Below are positions 7,806 to 9,804 of a DNA stretch of 9,804 nucleotides, in pieces. This stretch comes from Planctomicrobium sp. GTDB taxonomy: Bacteria; Planctomycetota; Planctomycetia; Planctomycetales; Planctomycetaceae. A program made the translations under genes and the position numbers. The notes beneath the pieces were generated by a model. The model saw only the letters and a program-made list of their open reading frames with translations, ran no database searches and had not been told where the DNA came from. The stretch's first letter is position 1. Every line of letters starts with the position of its first letter. Location of the stretch: positions 1-9,804 of the forward strand of contig JAJDEL010000363.1 of NCBI GenBank assembly GCA_029259835.1, given 5' to 3'.

Positions 7806-8692
7806 TTGAATTCCTCCGTCATTCCGGGTGGGGAATCCTGCTGCGAGGTCATGCGGTACGGAGCCGCGTAGCTGATGGCACCTGTGAGGCCACGGATTTT
7901 CAGATCGACGAAGAAATCTCGTGGACCGGAAAGACGAACGGTTGCATCTTCCGTTCGCCCGTTCGGAAGAAAACGTATCGGCGCCGACCAGAGAACACGT
8001 TCTCCGGTAGTGTTGAGTTCAAGTCCGTCCGAGTCTGATGAAAATTCTTCCGACGGAACTTCGAGTTGATCACTGACTTCATCTTCTGAAATTTCAACAA
8101 AAGTAATTGTCGTCGGCAATTCCCCCTCACGAAGGATGCGTGGCTTGCTTGATACTGTTGAGAGACCACCTTCACCTATTTCAAGATCGCTTTGCTCGAT
8201 GCCGGAGCTGGCAACCGGGTCTTCAATAGTCAATCCGGAAGGAGTTGCATTCCTTCCGTCTTCTGAAAAGACATTCTCTGCTGTTGCGTACGGGGCAGGC
8301 ACGGTTTGAATCATCCAGCGGTTGCCGTCGACTTGAAATCGAAATTCGACCAGAACACCCTCACGAATGGCAAAAAAGCGAGCCTTGGCGAGCGCAGATT
8401 GCACCTGTCGGGATGCACCACGCAACCGACTTTTATCGAGAGGCCCCCTCATTGCAGGCAGTGCCAGTGCAGCTAGTGCTGCCAGAATCGCCAGTACGAT
8501 GAGCATCTCGATCAGCGTGTAGCCGGCCCGTTCCAGACGGAGATCCGGAAAGCAAACGCGTGCGTTTCGCTGTACGAGTTGGGTTCTCGAATTTGAACTC
8601 AACTTTGTCAATGCGCCACCGACTTTGTCAAAAGGATACCAGCCATTCTGGATGAAGAGGCAAACGACCATAAGGTAAATGTCACCGTTCAC
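7802..8692 (-). CDS. gspH: GspH minor pseudopilin, start uncertain
   Basis: Minor pseudopilin thought to join the tip complex to the GspG shaft. The prepilin site is RAG|YTLIEMLIV with Glu at +5, then an Ala/Leu-rich helix (about 58-82). The GspH signature helix and strand follow (LAKARFFAIREGVLVEFRF, 101-119), and IRFLPNGRTEDATVRL (239-254) matches the conserved late strands. Acidic Ser-rich insertions (about 155-230) lengthen it beyond the usual 150-190. The start is unresolved. The full frame begins with GTG at 8692 and gives an unusually long 57-residue leader with a hydrophobic stretch (YLMVVCLFI). ATG at 8671 and TTG at 8611 or 8602 are alternatives, none with a strong ribosome site. 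A repeat block lies just upstream and may have replaced the original leader region. Identity is secure; the first 30 or so residues are not. Confidence 0.85.
   Translation of the reverse strand: MNGDIYLMVVCLFIQNGWYPFDKVGGALTKLSSNSRTQLVQRNARVCFPDLRLERAGYTLIEMLIVLAILAALAALALPAMRGPLDKSRLRGASRQVQSALAKARFFAIREGVLVEFRFQVDGNRWMIQTVPAPYATAENVFSEDGRNATPSGLTIEDPVASSGIEQSDLEIGEGGLSTVSSKPRILREGELPTTITFVEISEDEVSDQLEVPSEEFSSDSDGLELNTTGERVLWSAPIRFLPNGRTEDATVRLSGPRDFFVDLKIRGLTGAISYAAPYRMTSQQDSPPGMTEEFK
7813..7817 (-). promoter_or_regulatory. ribosome binding site of gspI
   Basis: GGAGG on the minus strand lies 7 bases before the gspI ATG at 7805, within the last codons of gspH. It supports this start and coupling through the ATGA overlap. 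Confidence 0.8.
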
Positions 8693-8723
8693 GGATTCAA
8701 AACTGCTGACTCCTTATCAGGTG

Positions 8724-8849
8724 GCACAGACATTCCTGTCTGTGCAAAGTCCTGCTGGTATCCCTCCGGGATGCGGTGATTCCAAGGCACAAAACCGGTG
8801 GTGTCGCTAGCGCTCAACCACCGGCTAATCGCTGTAAAGCCTTCGGCTT
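8724..8849. repeat. composite stem-loop repeat block in the gspG/gspH spacer
   Basis: Four inverted repeats follow one another. GCACAGACA (8724-8732) and TGTCTGTGC (8737-8745) form a perfect 9-bp stem with a 4-base loop. ATCCC and GGGAT (8760-8772) flank TCC. CCGGTGGT (8795-8802) and ACCACCGG (8817-8824) enclose the palindrome CGCTAGCG (8805-8812). AAGCC and GGCTT (8837-8849) flank TTC. From memory, very similar strings occur as dispersed intergenic repeats in planctomycete genomes; that is recall, not a search. No transposase or credible gene lies within. The spacer (8693-8912) is otherwise featureless. Hairpins here would fold in the operon transcript. Confidence 0.75.
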
Positions 8850-8912
8850 AAAATAGTGGACATTGGCGATACCAGAAAACTCGTTGCCTCTCTGAAAAGA
8901 ACGGACGAAGAC

Positions 8913-9491
8913 CTACTCGTCTTCGATTGCCGATCCTCCGGAGTCACTCGTGTTGGAACCTGTCCAGCTGATGATGTCGTCCTCGGTGTTTTCCTGACCG
9001 TCCGGTCCAAAGGACCAGATGTCGGGAATTCCCTGCTTGTTGTGTGTGGCAGGGAAATCATAGCCGAAGCTGTTTCCCCAAGGGTCTTTCGGCAGCGTGT
9101 CCGCTTTCAGATACGGGCCATCCCAATTCGTTCCGCCGCCCTCTGAGCCGCCGCCTTCCGATTCCAAATTGAGATCATCTTCACCACCGCCACCTCCCAG
9201 TGAATCTGCTGAAGGCTCGGTGATCAACGCCTGCAATCCCTGTTCCTTAGCAGGGAATGTATTCATGTCGATGGCGTACCGTTCCAGTGACGCCTGAAAC
9301 ATTCCAATCTGAGTTTTCGTGGCGTTAATGTCTGCCTTGGCTTTACTGCCGAGCAACCGAGGACCAACCATGGAGACCAAGAGAACCAAAATCGCCATCA
9401 CGATCAATAGTTCTGTTAGCGTAAAACCGTGCGGAGCCGTATGACGCCCATGGTTTGATTTTGAATGCGTGTTTCTTTGAACTCGTTTCAT
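8913..9491 (-). CDS. gspG: GspG major pseudopilin
   Basis: Major pseudopilin that polymerises into the periplasmic pseudopilus driving substrates through the outer-membrane secretin. The leader is 22 residues and His/Arg-rich. Cleavage is expected in PHG|FTLTELLIV, with Glu27 at +5. The hydrophobic helix runs about 23-46 and continues as an amphipathic helix (TKTQIGMFQASLERYAIDM). GspG signatures are complete: FPAKEQGLQALITEP (79-93), WDGPYL (123-128), LPKDPWGN (133-140) and a C-terminal loop PDIWSFGPDG...DDIISW (156-176), whose acidic residues correspond to the calcium site of GspG. Between GLQALITEP and WDGPYL is an acidic, Gly-rich insertion (about 94-122) containing a G5 run. A Ser/Asp/Glu tail ends the protein. 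The length of 192 exceeds the usual 140-150. The ATG has AAGGAA about 8 bases upstream. Stem-loop repeats lie on both sides of the gene. Confidence 0.95.
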   Translation of the reverse strand: MKRVQRNTHSKSNHGRHTAPHGFTLTELLIVMAILVLLVSMVGPRLLGSKAKADINATKTQIGMFQASLERYAIDMNTFPAKEQGLQALITEPSADSLGGGGGEDDLNLESEGGGSEGGGTNWDGPYLKADTLPKDPWGNSFGYDFPATHNKQGIPDIWSFGPDGQENTEDDIISWTGSNTSDSGGSAIEDE

Positions 9492-9544
9492 CTTAAATTT
9501 CCTTTTCGCTTTTTGAAAGTGTTGTTTCTAAGTCGTTTTTCGAA

Positions 9545-9617
9545 GTAGGGTCCGCGAAGCGGACCGATAATTCAGTTTTTGTGAACTCCAAAACATGGTC
9601 CGGACAGCGGACCCTAC
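9545..9617. repeat. REPIN-like element: two inverted hairpin repeats between gspF and gspG
   Basis: The ends are a perfect 11-bp inverted repeat, GTAGGGTCCGC (9545-9555) and GCGGACCCTAC (9607-9617). Each end is itself a hairpin. GGTCCGC/GCGGACC (9549-9565) has a 7-bp stem and GAA loop. GGTCCG/CGGACC (9597-9613) has a 6-bp stem and 5-base loop. The pair therefore has the structure of a REP doublet: two REP-type palindromes in opposite orientation around a short AT-rich middle. REP doublets are moved by RAYT (REP-associated tyrosine) transposases encoded elsewhere in a genome. It begins one base after the gspF stop and ends 53 bases before the gspG start. No transposase gene is in the window. 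Confidence 0.8.
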
Positions 9618-9618
9618 G

Positions 9619-9804
9619 TTAACTCATCGAGGTACTCATTTCGAAGACGGGAAGTAACAGGGCGACGATCACAAACAGTACGGCACTTCCCATCACCATC
9701 AATAGTGCTGGTTCGATCAAACGAACCATGGTGTCGAGTTGTCGCGCGACTTTTTTATCAATCGTATCGGCGATGTTATTGAGCACTTGCTCCAGGTTAT
9801 TCGC
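9619..9804 (-). CDS. gspF: GspF inner-membrane platform protein, C-terminal 61 residues (5' partial)
   Basis: The last 61 codons of gspF, entering from the right edge and ending in TAA at 9619-9621. The visible protein begins ANNLEQVLNNIADTIDKKVA. It continues with the conserved RLIEPALLMVMG, which leads into the final membrane helix (about LLMVMGSAVLFVIVALLLPV), and ends in FEMSTSMS. This is the C-terminus of the GspF/PilC family, the polytopic protein on which the pseudopilus is assembled and which contacts the GspE ATPase. The order gspF then gspG is the classical one. The stop codon lies next to the REPIN-like repeat, so the repeat did not alter the protein's end in an obvious way. Confidence 0.92.
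   Translation of the reverse strand, partial: ANNLEQVLNNIADTIDKKVARQLDTMVRLIEPALLMVMGSAVLFVIVALLLPVFEMSTSMS

Noticed and set aside
8771..8852. Possible small gene on the + strand in the repeat block (a stop-free stretch ending in TAA at 8850-8852)
   Set aside because: The ATG at 8771 meets a TGA after one codon, the later GTG candidates have no ribosome site, and the frame simply runs through palindromes. It is best read as repeat DNA.
9545..9617. Rho-independent terminator after gspF
   Set aside because: The hairpins have no following T tract on the minus strand, the two units are inverted copies of one another, and gspG continues in the same direction. A REP doublet fits better.
1866..9804. 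Type IV pilus operon rather than type II secretion
   Set aside because: GspG has the complete type II signatures (WDGPYL, LPKDPWGN, the acidic C-terminal loop), and GspK with its DADDE block is specific to type II systems. The PilM/N/O/P resemblance reflects shared ancestry.

Overview
The window comes from a planctomycete. Its + strand end is the C-terminal part of a quinoprotein-like propeller, methyltransferase-fold and malectin protein, an arrangement I know only from Planctomycetota. The rest is a type II secretion (general secretion) pseudopilus operon whose proteins carry the long acidic and Gly-rich insertions seen in that phylum. Two spacers hold stem-loop repeats of the kind scattered through planctomycete genomes. 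The genus cannot be fixed from the sequence.

Layout. 1-1659 (+): 3' part of the propeller/methyltransferase-fold/malectin gene, open at the left edge. 1660-1865: short convergent spacer with no recognisable gene or clear terminator. 1866-9804 (-): one continuous run, read right to left, of gspF (last 61 codons), gspG, gspH, gspI, gspJ, gspK, gspL and gspM. The first gene enters from beyond the right edge. The gspF/gspG spacer holds a REPIN-like inverted pair of hairpins (9545-9617). The gspG/gspH spacer holds a block of four hairpins (8724-8849).

How the genes work together. GspF is the inner-membrane platform protein. GspG is the major pseudopilin. GspH, GspI, GspJ and GspK are minor pseudopilins; I, J and K form the tip, which GspH joins to the shaft. 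GspL (PilM-like plus PilN-like) and GspM (PilO-like) link the cytoplasmic ATPase to the platform and periplasm. The window has no gspC, gspD, gspE or prepilin peptidase gene. GspM, however, carries an extra C-terminal domain resembling the PilP/GspC homology region, which may replace a separate GspC.

Translational grouping is clear. gspH-I-J-K are joined by stop/start overlaps, gspL-M by another overlap, and gspG stands alone between two stem-loop repeat blocks. Two starts need care. gspJ most likely begins at a GTG at 7188 with a strong Shine-Dalgarno, not at the longest-frame start at 7242. The gspH start is unresolved next to the repeat block. I found no RNA gene, CRISPR array, transposase or clearly new system; the most interesting points are the GspM domain fusion, the repeats around gspG, and the composite protein at the left end.
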